A DNA stretch of 64,000 nt from an uncultured Desulfobacter sp. (GTDB lineage Bacteria; Desulfobacterota; Desulfobacteria; Desulfobacterales; Desulfobacteraceae): contig NZ_OY761444.1 in NCBI RefSeq assembly GCF_963664415.1, forward strand, positions 62,001 to 126,000, in the 5' to 3' direction. The notes below the pieces were generated by a model, which was not told the DNA's origin, did no database searches, and saw only the letters and a program-made list of their open reading frames with translations. Position 1 is the stretch's first letter. Each line of letters opens with the position of its first letter. Of the stretch, positions 35,010 to 44,422 are shown piece by piece. A program made the translations under genes and the position numbers.

Positions 35010-36134
35010 CTATAGTTGATCCATTGCTTTTTTAGCAATTGCGGTCCACGAATAATCATCGAGGAGTCTCAGCCAGTCGTCTTTGCGCTGTGAATATACC
35101 GGTTCTGATTTAATTTCACCGAGTTTTTCCACAAAATCCGATGTGGAATCAGATAATATCACAAAACCATCATAATCTTTCGCATGACCATAATCTATTG
35201 AAAGAACAGGCTTTCCCATTGCCAAATACTGTAGAGTTTTCATAGAATCACTGTAATTAGTAACAGATGTTGGTTTGATTGGATTTATGCATAGGTCTGC
35301 ATGAGATATGTATTGAGGAATCTCTTCATGTGGACGTGGGCCAAGGATATGAATATTTTTGAAACCTTTTAATATCTTAATATCTGTTAATTGAGGACCT
35401 ACCAGAAAAAAATTGTCGTCTACATACTTTTCAGCCGCTTTAGTGATTGCTTTCAAATCCAACCAGTATTCCAAGCTGCCGGTATAAAGTATTATCCTCC
35501 CTGTAAGACCACTATATTCGTTGGGACATTCCCAGTTCAACTGAATATTGAAATGCAATCTATTAATTCCATTTGGTAAATGGTGCACACGAGGATGAAA
35601 TTTGCTTTTTAATTTCTGTAATGGTGTGCTCACTGTAAAGACAATATCACTACATTGCATAATCTGCCTTTCTTCATAAGCTACCTTTTGGGCAGATTTT
35701 TCACCATATGCCTTTTTAGCCATACCGATACGTTCATCAGAGCAGTCATAGACAGTCATCGCTGGATTGTAGTGTTCTTTTAAACTCTTAAGAATTGAGG
35801 ACTGATAAGGTGTATAAGCCCATAAAACATGCGGTGAAAATTGAAATGTCTTGAGAGCGGATTTGATTTGATGAAAAAGGACATAGTGGTTCAAAAGATA
35901 CAAAAATGGCAATTTTCCGATAGGTAGGCCATATTGGGGTTGTATCGTCTGAAAGTGCCGTAACTTTTGAAAAGAATATTTTTTTTTTCTAGAAAAAAGT
36001 CTAACCGGCAAATCGACATAAACAATCCGACAACCGTTTTGATTGAATGCCTGTGCCAGTTGAAAGGCTCGCCCCCATTCCAGTTGTGAATCTGAACCGA
36101 ACAGCACAAGAATATCTGTGAAAGAAGATCTCAT
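35010..36134 (-). CDS. Glycosyltransferase, GT-B fold
   Basis: The start at 36134 (MRSSFTDILVLFGSD) follows a GGGG site; ATG at 36173 would add 13 residues. The protein has FGSDSQLEWGRAFQLAQAF near the N terminus, LPNGINRLHFN, IILYTGSLEYWLDLKAI at the second Rossmann domain and MKTLQYLAMGKPVLSIDYG as the donor site. It resembles the neighbour at 33824 in layout, and the two may be old duplicates. It probably helps assemble the exopolysaccharide repeat unit. Confidence 0.78.
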   Translation of the reverse strand: MRSSFTDILVLFGSDSQLEWGRAFQLAQAFNQNGCRIVYVDLPVRLFSRKKKYSFQKLRHFQTIQPQYGLPIGKLPFLYLLNHYVLFHQIKSALKTFQFSPHVLWAYTPYQSSILKSLKEHYNPAMTVYDCSDERIGMAKKAYGEKSAQKVAYEERQIMQCSDIVFTVSTPLQKLKSKFHPRVHHLPNGINRLHFNIQLNWECPNEYSGLTGRIILYTGSLEYWLDLKAITKAAEKYVDDNFFLVGPQLTDIKILKGFKNIHILGPRPHEEIPQYISHADLCINPIKPTSVTNYSDSMKTLQYLAMGKPVLSIDYGHAKDYDGFVILSDSTSDFVEKLGEIKSEPVYSQRKDDWLRLLDDYSWTAIAKKAMDQL

Positions 36135-36186
36135 ATTAAATTTTCCCCGGATTTGATCATCCATGGAACCCAAAGGATTTGATGAT

Positions 36187-37368
36187 CTAATTATGCTTAA
36201 TGACTTGGCCCCATAACTCGCTGACCTCTATAATGCTGCGTTTTGGGTCATATCCCCTGTTGAACGCGTGCAAATCATCTCCTGCTGTTTTCTTGATATG
36301 ATGCCCGAAAACAGTACCAAGAAAATATTTCATAGCAGAGGAGTATATCAGGTTTCTGGGACTTACCCGTATCAAAGTTTTTGGTAGAAGAAAAAAATTT
36401 ATGCCATCAGAAGATCGAAAAGGATGGATAAAATATTTTATCCATCCTTTAAAAACAGTAAGCAATGATTCCTGTGAAAAATATTTATTTATTACAAAAC
36501 CCATGTCCCCCGAAGACCCTATAATCTGCTTCATTTGCCAATAGATCAATTGCGCCAAATAATTTTGAATTTTAATATCATTTAAAATTATAGCTTTTTG
36601 GATCGCTTCATTTGGTTCAGACTTGAGTTTAAGTTGAGCTGCTTGTTCAACAAGATCAGGCAAATCTGGAATAGAAAGGCCTTGCATATCAGAACTGCGA
36701 TCCCTTAATAATTTTCTCAGTGCCTTCGGGCGATCTTTGTATGGGGCAGCGTAGTTGCCGGTAAACGCCAGAATTGACCCGGCCATATCTAGAAGGATTT
36801 TGACCAGTTGATAATGGTATGATTCTCTCGATTTGTTTTCTGATAGAATAAGCAGTTCGATAGTGCGATTCATCAACAAAGCCAAAGCATCTTCCTGAGG
36901 AATGTCTTTCTTGCGAATAATCGTATTGTCTAAGTAATCAACCCCATATAGCGTTTTTCCATAATTGACCAAATCATAGCCAAATATTGACGGACTTAGC
37001 TTTTTAGAAAAATAACCGGCATCAACAAGACCAATATCCACTTCAACCTCGGACCCCATTGATTTGGAAACCTGCTCTCCAAGTATGGTTTTAAATTTTT
37101 CATAAAAAGCTCTATCTTTTACCAGCGTACCGGTCTTTTTGCTGACCAATAAAAATTCTATGTCTCCGGCGAGAACAGGAGTATTGTTCTCCCAGAAAAT
37201 ACTGGACTCCCCGCGGGAAAAACTGCCCGTGAGGATGATGGAATCAATGTTATGGTCTTTACAGGTTGAAACAATCGACTGACAGCATTGTTGAAGCAGC
37301 TTATTCGCCCATCTGTTCAGAGAATTATTGCAACATAAAACAATCGGTTTGAGAATAAAATTGGTCAA
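36187..37368 (-). CDS. Nucleotidyltransferase-fold protein
   Basis: The 393-residue protein carries SIILTGSFSRGESSIFWENN (about 43-62) and LAGDIEFLLVSKK (about 66-78), the GSxxRGE and DxE elements of the polymerase-beta-like nucleotidyltransferase fold. EVEVDIGLVDA near 107 supplies the third acidic site. The C-terminal half is helical and unassigned. It sits in the exopolysaccharide locus beside two glycosyltransferases and so may activate or modify a glycan precursor. Confidence 0.65.
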   Translation of the reverse strand: MTNFILKPIVLCCNNSLNRWANKLLQQCCQSIVSTCKDHNIDSIILTGSFSRGESSIFWENNTPVLAGDIEFLLVSKKTGTLVKDRAFYEKFKTILGEQVSKSMGSEVEVDIGLVDAGYFSKKLSPSIFGYDLVNYGKTLYGVDYLDNTIIRKKDIPQEDALALLMNRTIELLILSENKSRESYHYQLVKILLDMAGSILAFTGNYAAPYKDRPKALRKLLRDRSSDMQGLSIPDLPDLVEQAAQLKLKSEPNEAIQKAIILNDIKIQNYLAQLIYWQMKQIIGSSGDMGFVINKYFSQESLLTVFKGWIKYFIHPFRSSDGINFFLLPKTLIRVSPRNLIYSSAMKYFLGTVFGHHIKKTAGDDLHAFNRGYDPKRSIIEVSELWGQVIKHN

Positions 37369-37383
37369 TTATTGCTTCTCAAT

Positions 37384-39036
37384 TTACTTTCTTTCGTTAA
37401 TCCATTTGTAAACTTTACAATTAGCCTTTGTAACTGGCGTAATAAAATCACCATAATCTCTATCTTCGCCACCAACAAGGAAACCATCTCTACCCATTTT
37501 CTTTTTTTTGACCGCTTCATCCCCGTCATATGCGTTATCCTTTATGGTGACAAGCCCCCAATTAGTTTTTTCCCCCCAGTGATCAGTCCAGGCCCATAAT
37601 TGGATACCTGTAAAGAGATAGGAGCCATCATTACTTTTAGTCATCAGAGTTTCAAATAATTGTTTTTCATATTTTTGGCCGCGCTCCTCTTGAGTTCTAC
37701 TTTTAGAAGCTGCATCACCATAAGCGTACAATGCAGAATCATTATTTGCGACTACACCTAACCATTGAATCATTGGAATTTCATGTCCAAGGTGCGTAAC
37801 CATGAAATCAATTTTTTTTTGCAAATCGGGTTCGGATAAATTTGTTCTTACTACATCCAGGTATTTACCGGCTGCTTGTAAAACCTGCCGTCTGGGAGGT
37901 TGCCCCCAACTTCCAAAAACTGTTGGGCCGGTTTGGAGAATATCCGGGTATTGCTCTTTGATAATTTTATGGTAAGTTCCAAAATACTTATCAGCTATAA
38001 TGTAAAGAAAATCATCCAAGTCTTTTTTAAGTGCAGGAGAAGCAGAGCCATCAGACAGTGTCTTATCTCTCCCAATCCAATATTTATGACTTCTTCTCCC
38101 ATCTTCATCAAGCAACCCCGTCCCCTTTTCCCAACCACCGTTTGAGTCAAAGCTTGTATAATTAGAGTTCCATGCAGCATTTAGCTTTTCAATAGTTTTG
38201 TAGCGCATTTTCAAAAAATTTTTTAATGCGGTTTTTATATAAGTCTCAGTATCTTGATATTTCCATTTTTTATCAGGAGAAATAGTTTGGATTGGTGGAG
38301 TTACCAACACAACCAATCCAAGATGATCGTTAGTTACGCCCCCCCAGTCATCTCCTGCCCCAAAGCCATAGAGATTATCGCCTTCGTCATAGCTTACCCC
38401 AATACACCAAGGGCTGTTAACTACTCGTCTATAAGTTTTAATTCTTGCTTCGATATATTGAGCAAACCGTGGATCAAAATAATCAACTACTTTTGCTCCC
38501 CAAAACTTAAAATTATTGTTACATGGGCGAATAATTTCTTTTACATGCCCAGGAATAAGCTCTCCCACATTTCTTCTCGAATACTCTGCTCCATTTATTG
38601 GAAAAGGAAAAGAAGGTGTTCTGAATATAGTTTTACTCCCCACTTTAGGGTCAAACCCTTTACAATGTGCATAAGCATAGTCAGAGATTGAGTTAAAACC
38701 CCAGGTTCTCAAACGTTTAAGCTGAACATTGCAAAAGATTTCAGCATTCCATGTGTACTTTTCCCTCCAATAATCAAAATAAGTCTTATGATTTGTATCT
38801 GCGCCGGCACCTTCACCAAGTGTATAAACCCCTAAATTAATAAATGCATTCCCCTCTGGGGTTACTAAAAACCAACGATTCTTGATCTTAGCCGTGCTCC
38901 ACACTGTCGACTTCTCTGCAATTTTTAAATTCGTATATCCACCGAACTGATCAAGTGATGGCAAGCTATCCCCATGGGATGCGATGGGGAAAAAGGCCGT
39001 AATGATAAGAAAAAAAATAAATTTATTCATAAGCAT
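37384..39036 (-). CDS. Secreted glycoside-hydrolase-like protein
   Basis: The 550-residue protein has a signal peptide (FIFFLIITAFFPIASHG). The mature part begins with TAKIKNRWFLVTPEGNAFIN, a beta-strand entry found in agarase-like and GH42/GH86-like enzymes. CIGVSYDEGDNLYGFG holds a candidate catalytic Glu, and SYLFTGIQLWAWTDHWGE near the C terminus resembles the closing strands of the TIM barrel. It probably acts in the periplasm or outside the cell and may trim the polymer made by this locus. The exact family and substrate are not certain. Confidence 0.6.
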   Translation of the reverse strand: MLMNKFIFFLIITAFFPIASHGDSLPSLDQFGGYTNLKIAEKSTVWSTAKIKNRWFLVTPEGNAFINLGVYTLGEGAGADTNHKTYFDYWREKYTWNAEIFCNVQLKRLRTWGFNSISDYAYAHCKGFDPKVGSKTIFRTPSFPFPINGAEYSRRNVGELIPGHVKEIIRPCNNNFKFWGAKVVDYFDPRFAQYIEARIKTYRRVVNSPWCIGVSYDEGDNLYGFGAGDDWGGVTNDHLGLVVLVTPPIQTISPDKKWKYQDTETYIKTALKNFLKMRYKTIEKLNAAWNSNYTSFDSNGGWEKGTGLLDEDGRRSHKYWIGRDKTLSDGSASPALKKDLDDFLYIIADKYFGTYHKIIKEQYPDILQTGPTVFGSWGQPPRRQVLQAAGKYLDVVRTNLSEPDLQKKIDFMVTHLGHEIPMIQWLGVVANNDSALYAYGDAASKSRTQEERGQKYEKQLFETLMTKSNDGSYLFTGIQLWAWTDHWGEKTNWGLVTIKDNAYDGDEAVKKKKMGRDGFLVGGEDRDYGDFITPVTKANCKVYKWINERK

Positions 39037-39104
39037 TTCTCCTAAGTGCGTCTCACTCCTGTATAGCGGGACACCTCATGAAGCCCCTAAAAGGGGCGTT
39101 ACCG

Positions 39105-39254
39105 TTAGGAAAACCCCGTTGGGCTATTTAAAATCAAACAGTCATAAAAAAACAACTGTCTTTGTTCTGTTTCTTCCTGATATCGGATATATGCCCTCAC
39201 CGTTGTCTCATCAAGCCCAACGGTACTCACACAATATCCTCTTGCCCAAAAACT
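39105..39254 (-). pseudogene. IS200/IS605-family TnpA C-terminal fragment
   Basis: The minus strand encodes SFWARGYCVSTVGLDETTV followed by AYIRYQEETEQRQ, the C-terminal signature of the Y1 transposase TnpA. Everything before this is missing. Downstream of the stop (39105-39107) a short GCCCCTAAAAGGGGC hairpin may be part of the IS200 right end. Confidence 0.75.
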
Positions 39255-39354
39255 GAGAGACCTTTGCACGGCATCTTAATTTTTCCCACCAACCCACTAC
39301 CCCAAACTTATTCGACATTTTAAAACCTTATCCCCTCTCTCTTAATTTGTTTTA

Positions 39355-40320
39355 TTATCCTTTTTTGATATAATGTACCCATAAAATCAATTTATTTAGA
39401 TGGGGACCACGGAGCTTTTCACCAAGGATATACTGCCCACCAGCTTTTTGCAGGATCTTACGGTTCTCTTCGCTGGTCATTCCCCGATCCATAGCCCAAA
39501 TGACATGACCCAGCTTCCAGTCCTTCATATCTTTTTGGATTTGATCTACACATTTTGCATCGTTCTGATTGCCGGGTAATACCCAGCACCGTACAGGAAT
39601 GCCTTCCCGTGTAACAGCCAATCCAATAGTGACTTGAGGGCAGTCATCCCGTTTGTGTTTGGATTTTCCGCATGCCAGAAGTTCAGAGTCTCCAGGGCCA
39701 TCCATTTCAAAGTAGGTGTTGGTGGTATCGAAAAAAAGGAGATCCACGGTGAGATTCAGCAAATTGGCAACGGCCCAGAATATTTTTTTCTGGATGGCAT
39801 CATCATGTTCGACCAGAAAGTCCATGCTGCGATAAAGATGCTGAACCTGAAGAGGCTCTTCAATGCCCAGATGAACGTCTTTAGCTGCCCATTCCTCAAC
39901 AGCAAGTTTAGAACACAGTGCCAATGCCCTGTTGGCAACCAGAGCGAAAAGGGCATCGGCAATCGGAGTGGTAAAGGATCTATCCTTCAATGCCTGGGTG
40001 AGGCACTCATCTATGCCGATACGCTTCCACAATCCTTTGAGCAATAGCGCCCCACCTGCCGGCCTACTGGATTCGAACTCCAGGCCCTGGTCTTCTGTGT
40101 TTATGGATTGTGCGTCTTAGGGGCTTATAAACCGGCTCAGGCTATCGATGAGACGTCTGATGGCTGCGATATCGAGCTGGTTCCGCCGCCCGAAGGAGGG
40201 GATGACCTCCGCCCGCGTATAGCCTTTTTCAGGATGCCGAGTGTTCTGGGCCAACTGAACATATTCAACCTCAGACCCATCTTTGTTCTTGCGTTTTATC
40301 GTGCGTACATACATGCCCAT
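39355..40320 (-). pseudogene. IS1634-family transposase, nonsense-interrupted and truncated
   Basis: The N terminus (MYVRTIKRKNKDGSEVEYVQ) begins at 40320. The frame meets a TAA at 40117-40119, then continues in the same frame through RPAGGALLLKGLWKRIGID and the DDE core FFDTTNTYFE, CPQVTIGLAVTREGIPVR and IWAMDRGMTSEEN. After GEKLRG (about 39410) the normal sequence stops and an unrelated tail follows. It is a dead copy with one stop and loss of the C-terminal third. Confidence 0.8.
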
Positions 40321-40587
40321 ATAAAAAGCATGTATTTAATTCTATATCAATATATAAAGATAGATTCGTGTGCCCACAAGTTTTGGCGGCGAGGAGCAAA
40401 TTTTTCTTGAAATCATTATACGGATTTTAACAAAATCCCTCGAAAATGAACCCACAACTGTCGAACACGAGTGAAAGCACCATAGAATAGCAACCTAGGG
40501 CGATGAAAATACCCCCGCTCAAACCGCATAAACCGGTTCCCTTTTTTGTTTCTCTGTTTTTATCCGCTGGTTGACCTGCGTTCTCTT
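40321..40587. other. Non-coding stretch between two insertion sequences
   Basis: No gene is visible in these bases between the IS1634 pseudogene and the IS5 element. It likely holds the terminal part of the IS1634 copy. A repeat-like string around 40410-40445 could not be matched by eye to anything else in the window. Confidence 0.35.
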
Positions 40588-40668
40588 GAATCTATCCGAA
40601 AAATAATTTTTGGTCCATTTCCTTCTAAAAATCAGTGCATTATATTGATTTAAAGGAGGAACTTAATC

Positions 40669-41235
40669 ATGCAAACAAGATTTGAAGGACTTACTCAGGA
40701 TCAGTATGAAATTTTTGCTCCATTCCTTCCGCTTCAACGAACCGGACGGGGTAGACCGTATGCTGATTTTATCAAAGTACTGAATACAATCATCTGGGTT
40801 TTACTTAACGGAGCCAAGTGGATCAATATTCCAAAGGGTGAGCAAAGGGCTCCCAAATCTACTGCTCATGACTGGCTCGGTAAATGGCAGGCTGATGGTA
40901 TCTGGGAAAAGATACTGTTCCATATACTTGCTATCGCCCAATTCCTCGGATTGATTAATTGGGAACGTGCTTCCGTAGACGGTGCATTTGTAGCGGGTAA
41001 GGGAGGTGGTGAGGATGTTGAGTACGGCCACAAAGGCAAAGGATTAACCCTTCACTGTCTTGTCGACGGAAACGGTATGCCGTTCGCTTTGAAATCAACC
41101 GGTGCTGCCGCAAACGTACGAGAGCAGGTCGAGATATTGCTGGATCATGTGAGTATCCCTACAGGCGGGTTGGAAGACCCAAAAAACGGCCCGATGCATT
41201 ACAAGCTGATAAGGGATATGATTCTCGTGTTCTGA
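40669..41235 (+). CDS. IS5-family transposase, frame 0 (ORF A)
   Basis: The 188-residue frame starts after an AAAGGAGG site. It has the Tnp N-terminal domain (YEIFAPFLPLQRTGRGRP) and the first catalytic Asp in ERASVDGAFVAGKGGG. Frame 0 ends soon after the slippery site, producing a short product. A -1 shift at 41181-41187 links it to ORF B and gives a 269-residue full transposase. Confidence 0.85.
   Translation: MQTRFEGLTQDQYEIFAPFLPLQRTGRGRPYADFIKVLNTIIWVLLNGAKWINIPKGEQRAPKSTAHDWLGKWQADGIWEKILFHILAIAQFLGLINWERASVDGAFVAGKGGGEDVEYGHKGKGLTLHCLVDGNGMPFALKSTGAAANVREQVEILLDHVSIPTGGLEDPKNGPMHYKLIRDMILVF
41181..41187 (+). promoter_or_regulatory. Programmed -1 frameshift slippery site A-AAA-AAC
   Basis: The heptamer is in the correct phase relative to ORF A (codons cca-AAA-AAC). 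Slipping back one base gives RPDALQADKGYDSRVL, which restores the second catalytic Asp region of IS5 transposases. Confidence 0.8.
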
Positions 41236-41477
41236 GAGACACAATCCGCAAACGTGGAATTACACCAATGATACCTCGACGCTCGTGGTCCAACAGGAAA
41301 ACACCCAGAGGAAGACCGCCCAATAACCCCATTGACAGGTGGAAAGTGGAGCGTACCTTCGCATGGTTGCAGAAGAAGTATCGTCGCCTGGTCGTACGTT
41401 GGGAACGAAAAAATCGATATTGGTTGGGGTTTGTCCTCCTTGCTTTATGTATGATATGGATGGAGAAAATCTTGTAA
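41187..41477 (+). CDS. IS5-family transposase, -1 frame (ORF B)
   Basis: This frame is entered by slippage rather than its own start. It carries ADKGYDS with the second catalytic Asp, GRPPNNPIDRWKVERTFAWL with the catalytic Glu, and the usual C-terminal NRYWLGFVLLALCMIW. All three DDE residues are thus present in the fused product, so the element may still be active. Confidence 0.82.
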   Translation, partial: RPDALQADKGYDSRVLRDTIRKRGITPMIPRRSWSNRKTPRGRPPNNPIDRWKVERTFAWLQKKYRRLVVRWERKNRYWLGFVLLALCMIWMEKIL

Positions 41478-41511
41478 TGACTTTAGCCTGTGTGGTTTTT
41501 CGGATAGATTC

Positions 41512-42402
41512 TTTGATTGGACAGACTTCCCGACGGCGTCCCGAAACCATTTGTGAATTGATTTGGTCTTTACTGTTTCAAGCGCCTCATGAACGATATC
41601 GGATGAAGTTTTTGAAACGATGGAGGCCAAGCTCAAAATGAAAACTGTAAAACCGCTTTTCGCCTGATCCCGTTCAAGGCTTTTTGTCTTGCCGAATACT
41701 GATTCAATGGCCTCGGATGCCCCGAGTAATCTGTCGTTTTTTACCGGCGTTCAATGATTCCCGGTATAAAAAGACTGCAGGTCCGATTTTATCCGTTTTG
41801 CCCTTGGTGTATTTACTTCATATGTCGAAAATTCTAACAAATCAGGGACGCAATCTCAGCAATTCTCGGTGAAGGCCTAAGTCTTTGTTATTGTTTATGA
41901 TAATCACATTACTTGTTCGTAAAATTTTTCATAGTAAATCCAGTATTGACGGGGTTTTCAGAGTTTTTTCACCGAGAACAGCTGACGCAATCTTGATATA
42001 TGCCTTGGGATTTAACGAATGACTCTGTCTCCTTAAGAATGCGAACAAGATCCAACCACTCATGGAGATCATCCCGAAAATCATTCAACCATCCTAATTT
42101 TTCAACAAAATATTCCTGGGAACATTCCAGGCAAGACAGATGAGCCGGGTTGTCCAGTAATATCAGCTTGTCCATTCCCCATTTGATCAACGTGTCTACG
42201 TTCATATAGCGGGCTTTGGATCTTTGATTCGGAGGTGCAATTGCTGCCAGAGGCGTCTGCTGAACCTTTTTCTGGTGCTTGTTGCCAATGCTGTAAACTG
42301 ATTCCATCTTTCATCGGCATGGAGTTCTTTTCTCAATATCCTTGCAGCTTTATGCGTAATGTCATAGGTGAAAGGGGTAGCCGTTTCCACTATGGATACC
42401 AA
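41512..42402 (-). pseudogene. Decayed transposase interrupted by the IS5 element
   Basis: Minus-strand pieces in different frames line up as one protein: ILRKELHADERWNQFTAL (near 42330), QRSKARYMNVDTLIKWGMDK and VEKLGWLNDFRDDLHEWLDL (42220-42040), then GASEAIESVFGKTKSLERDQ and FILSLASIVSKTSSDIVHEA (41740-41590), ending GKSVQSK at the IS5 right end. Stops and frameshifts separate them. The order and the ESVFGK motif match a family of large DDE transposases that I recall from related bacteria but cannot name. Confidence 0.65.
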
Positions 42403-42438
42403 CCGCTCCGTTAAGTTAATGACATTGAATGAGGCCCC

Positions 42439-43656
42439 TCAACGTTTATCCTCATTCAACCTATATTCCTTATGCAATCTTGGAGGGGGGGGAAGAATTT
42501 CTTTGAGAACAATATTTACAGAAACTGAAGCAATTGAAATTGTAAGCCAAAGCACTTTTTCATATTCCACTGAAAGGAAAAGTGCACCTATAAAATACCC
42601 ACTGACCGCAACAAGCAGAGAATGTAGGCAAGCAAATATTTTCTCATCTTCCTTTGATGCAATACGTAAACTATCATGAAGTTGCCTTATACTTGAATAA
42701 CAGAGACAAAACCAAGCGCAAACACCAAGCATTCCGAATTCAGCACCAACTTCCAAATAAGAATTGTGTGCCATTTTCGCCATTTTTTCAGAACCAAGGT
42801 ATTTAATAGTTTCTATTTTAAACATGCCGGGGCCAACTCCGATGACAGGGTTTTTTTGAATCATATCAAAGCCCGCAGCTATTATTTTTAATCGATGTTC
42901 CGTTGACACTCTTGCTCCATAGTCTTCACCTTCAAAACGTTCAAGCATATTATTGGGAATTAGAACAAAAAAAGCGCCGCAAGCGAGGCAAATCAATAAA
43001 GCCCCTATAAGTTTATTTCTATGTTTATACCAGAAATAAAGCAAGGAAACAATTAACGCGAGACATCCACCACGTGAACCAGACAATAACACACTTGATG
43101 AATTCAAAATAAAGCTTATCATAAAGAATATTTTATATTTTTTTTGATATGCCCACAGAGATAGGCACAATGCGGCTGTAAAAGCTGCGGCAATAGCATA
43201 AAAATTGGAATCACCAAATGTCCCTCCTGGACGTATTACGCCATAAAGATGCTGTTTTACCACATAAAGTGAAGAGATATTCATTGCCGCTGAAAAAACC
43301 AGTAAAACTTTCCATATCTTTATATAACTGTCCAGTAAAATACTTGAAGTAAACAAGAGGACAGAAACAGACAAAAACCTAGGGAATACCTCCAACGATA
43401 GTGTAGTATCATTCAACAAATATGAAGCGAAATAGCAGAAGAGACAAAATAGATATGGTATTATAACTTTTCTTGTTGCAATAAAGCCATTGCCCCCCTG
43501 AAAAAGATTCATTAAAGCGACTATTGTAGCAGCAATACCTGCAATCTTAACCGTAGTAACTCCAAATATGGACGCTGAAAGAATTGGATGATCATGAAAT
43601 GGAAACAAAAATATCATTATGTAGTAAAAAAACATAGAGAGCTCCGAATAATTCAA
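42439..43656 (-). CDS. O-antigen ligase/polymerase family (Wzy-like)
   Basis: The 405-residue membrane protein has about 10 hydrophobic segments. LLSGSRGGCLALIVSLLYFW marks the segment before the large periplasmic loop, and NPVIGVGPGMF followed by AHNSYLEVGAEFGMLG holds the PxxGxG and H-N elements. In a locus with Wzx and exosortase genes a Wzy role (polymerising repeat units in the periplasm) is likely. A C8 tract (42485-42492 on the plus strand as G) lies close to its C-terminal end. Confidence 0.75.
   Translation of the reverse strand: MNYSELSMFFYYIMIFLFPFHDHPILSASIFGVTTVKIAGIAATIVALMNLFQGGNGFIATRKVIIPYLFCLFCYFASYLLNDTTLSLEVFPRFLSVSVLLFTSSILLDSYIKIWKVLLVFSAAMNISSLYVVKQHLYGVIRPGGTFGDSNFYAIAAAFTAALCLSLWAYQKKYKIFFMISFILNSSSVLLSGSRGGCLALIVSLLYFWYKHRNKLIGALLICLACGAFFVLIPNNMLERFEGEDYGARVSTEHRLKIIAAGFDMIQKNPVIGVGPGMFKIETIKYLGSEKMAKMAHNSYLEVGAEFGMLGVCAWFCLCYSSIRQLHDSLRIASKEDEKIFACLHSLLVAVSGYFIGALFLSVEYEKVLWLTISIASVSVNIVLKEILPPPPRLHKEYRLNEDKR
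42485..42492 (-). repeat. C8 homopolymer tract near the wzy-like C terminus
   Basis: Eight C on the coding strand encode the PPP segment. Slippage would alter only the last 15-17 residues. Confidence 0.5.
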
Positions 43657-43711
43657 TTTTCCAAAATTCGATTAGGGTGTCGAAGGGAATAAAACCCACC
43701 AAATTTATGTT

Positions 43712-44422
43712 TTAATAACAAGGGATATCAACAGCCCACTTTTCGATACCGCGAATCCTTTCGATCATCTCTTCTAATCGTTCCATAGCCTTTTCTCCAA
43801 TCTTGACGCCCTTTTCATAGATTTTGGTTATAAGCTTTGCTACTGGATGAATGCCATTGTAAGTCATCGTTCTTGCTAAACCCACCACTTTATCAACACT
43901 GTCTAATAATTGCCCTTTCCAGTGATTTTCAAGAATCCCCCACAACCTCTCAACCGGGTTATATTTGCTGTGATAAGGAGGGTAATAAATCAAACAAATG
44001 CTGACTTCGTGTCTGATTGCAAAGTTAACAAGCCTTTTCATAAATTGACTTCTACGGCTATTATTTTCTGGCCCATTGTCGGCATTGATGGCAATGGTAT
44101 GTGGCTTGAATCGTGTTTTTAGCATCGGCCAAAGATCTTCTAAACAATCCACCATAAAATCGGCTGTAGCATTACTTTCAGTAAAATATATGTAGCTCTC
44201 ATCGTGCGCCGGCAAAAAAATCCCAAAAGGTTTTAATATTGTGTCCGGCTTATAATCATGATCACAGGCTTTAACTTTTTGACGGCTATATCCGCCCCTG
44301 GAAAAAGGACCCACTTTGACATTTGCCTTGGTGTCAATTGAAATGCGAATCACGCCTTCAGTGCTATCTGCAACCTGATTTGCTGTTTTCACATATGAAA
44401 AGATCGCATCTGTTTCAGCTAT
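43712..44422 (-). CDS. ISAzo13-like transposase, catalytic half (-1 frame)
   Basis: This frame joins the preceding one by a -1 shift on A8. It has SIDTKANVKVGPFSRGGYS, AINADNGPENNSRRSQFMKR and CLIYYPPYHSKYNPVERLWG, which are the DDE-type catalytic motifs of the ISAzo13/Rhodopirellula transposase group (Asp, Asp, Glu). Its C-terminal end is 30-40 bases from a sequence, GGGTGTCGAAGGGAATAAAA (43674-43693), that looks like an IS terminus. A matching right end was not found by eye. Confidence 0.8.
   Translation of the reverse strand: MAETDAIFSYVKTANQVADSTEGVIRISIDTKANVKVGPFSRGGYSRQKVKACDHDYKPDTILKPFGIFLPAHDESYIYFTESNATADFMVDCLEDLWPMLKTRFKPHTIAINADNGPENNSRRSQFMKRLVNFAIRHEVSICLIYYPPYHSKYNPVERLWGILENHWKGQLLDSVDKVVGLARTMTYNGIHPVAKLITKIYEKGVKIGEKAMERLEEMIERIRGIEKWAVDIPCY

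Larger units (their letters stand above)
40588..41511 (+). mobile_element. IS5-family (IS427-type) insertion sequence
   Basis: The 16-base terminal inverted repeats GAATCTATCCGAAAAA (40588-40603) and its exact complement (41496-41511) bound a 924-base element. It carries a transposase in two frames joined by a -1 frameshift signal. It interrupts the C-terminal end of a decayed transposase gene to its right. No clear target duplication could be read. Confidence 0.85.

Noticed and set aside
40060..40095. A tRNA T-arm-like string (CTGGAGTTCGAATCCAG on the minus strand)
   Set aside because: It lies in the IS1634 reading frame and has no acceptor, D or anticodon arms around it.
40117..40119. In-frame stop in the IS1634 copy as possible recoding
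   Set aside because: It is TAA, not UGA, and the gene is also truncated at its 3' side, so simple decay is the better explanation.
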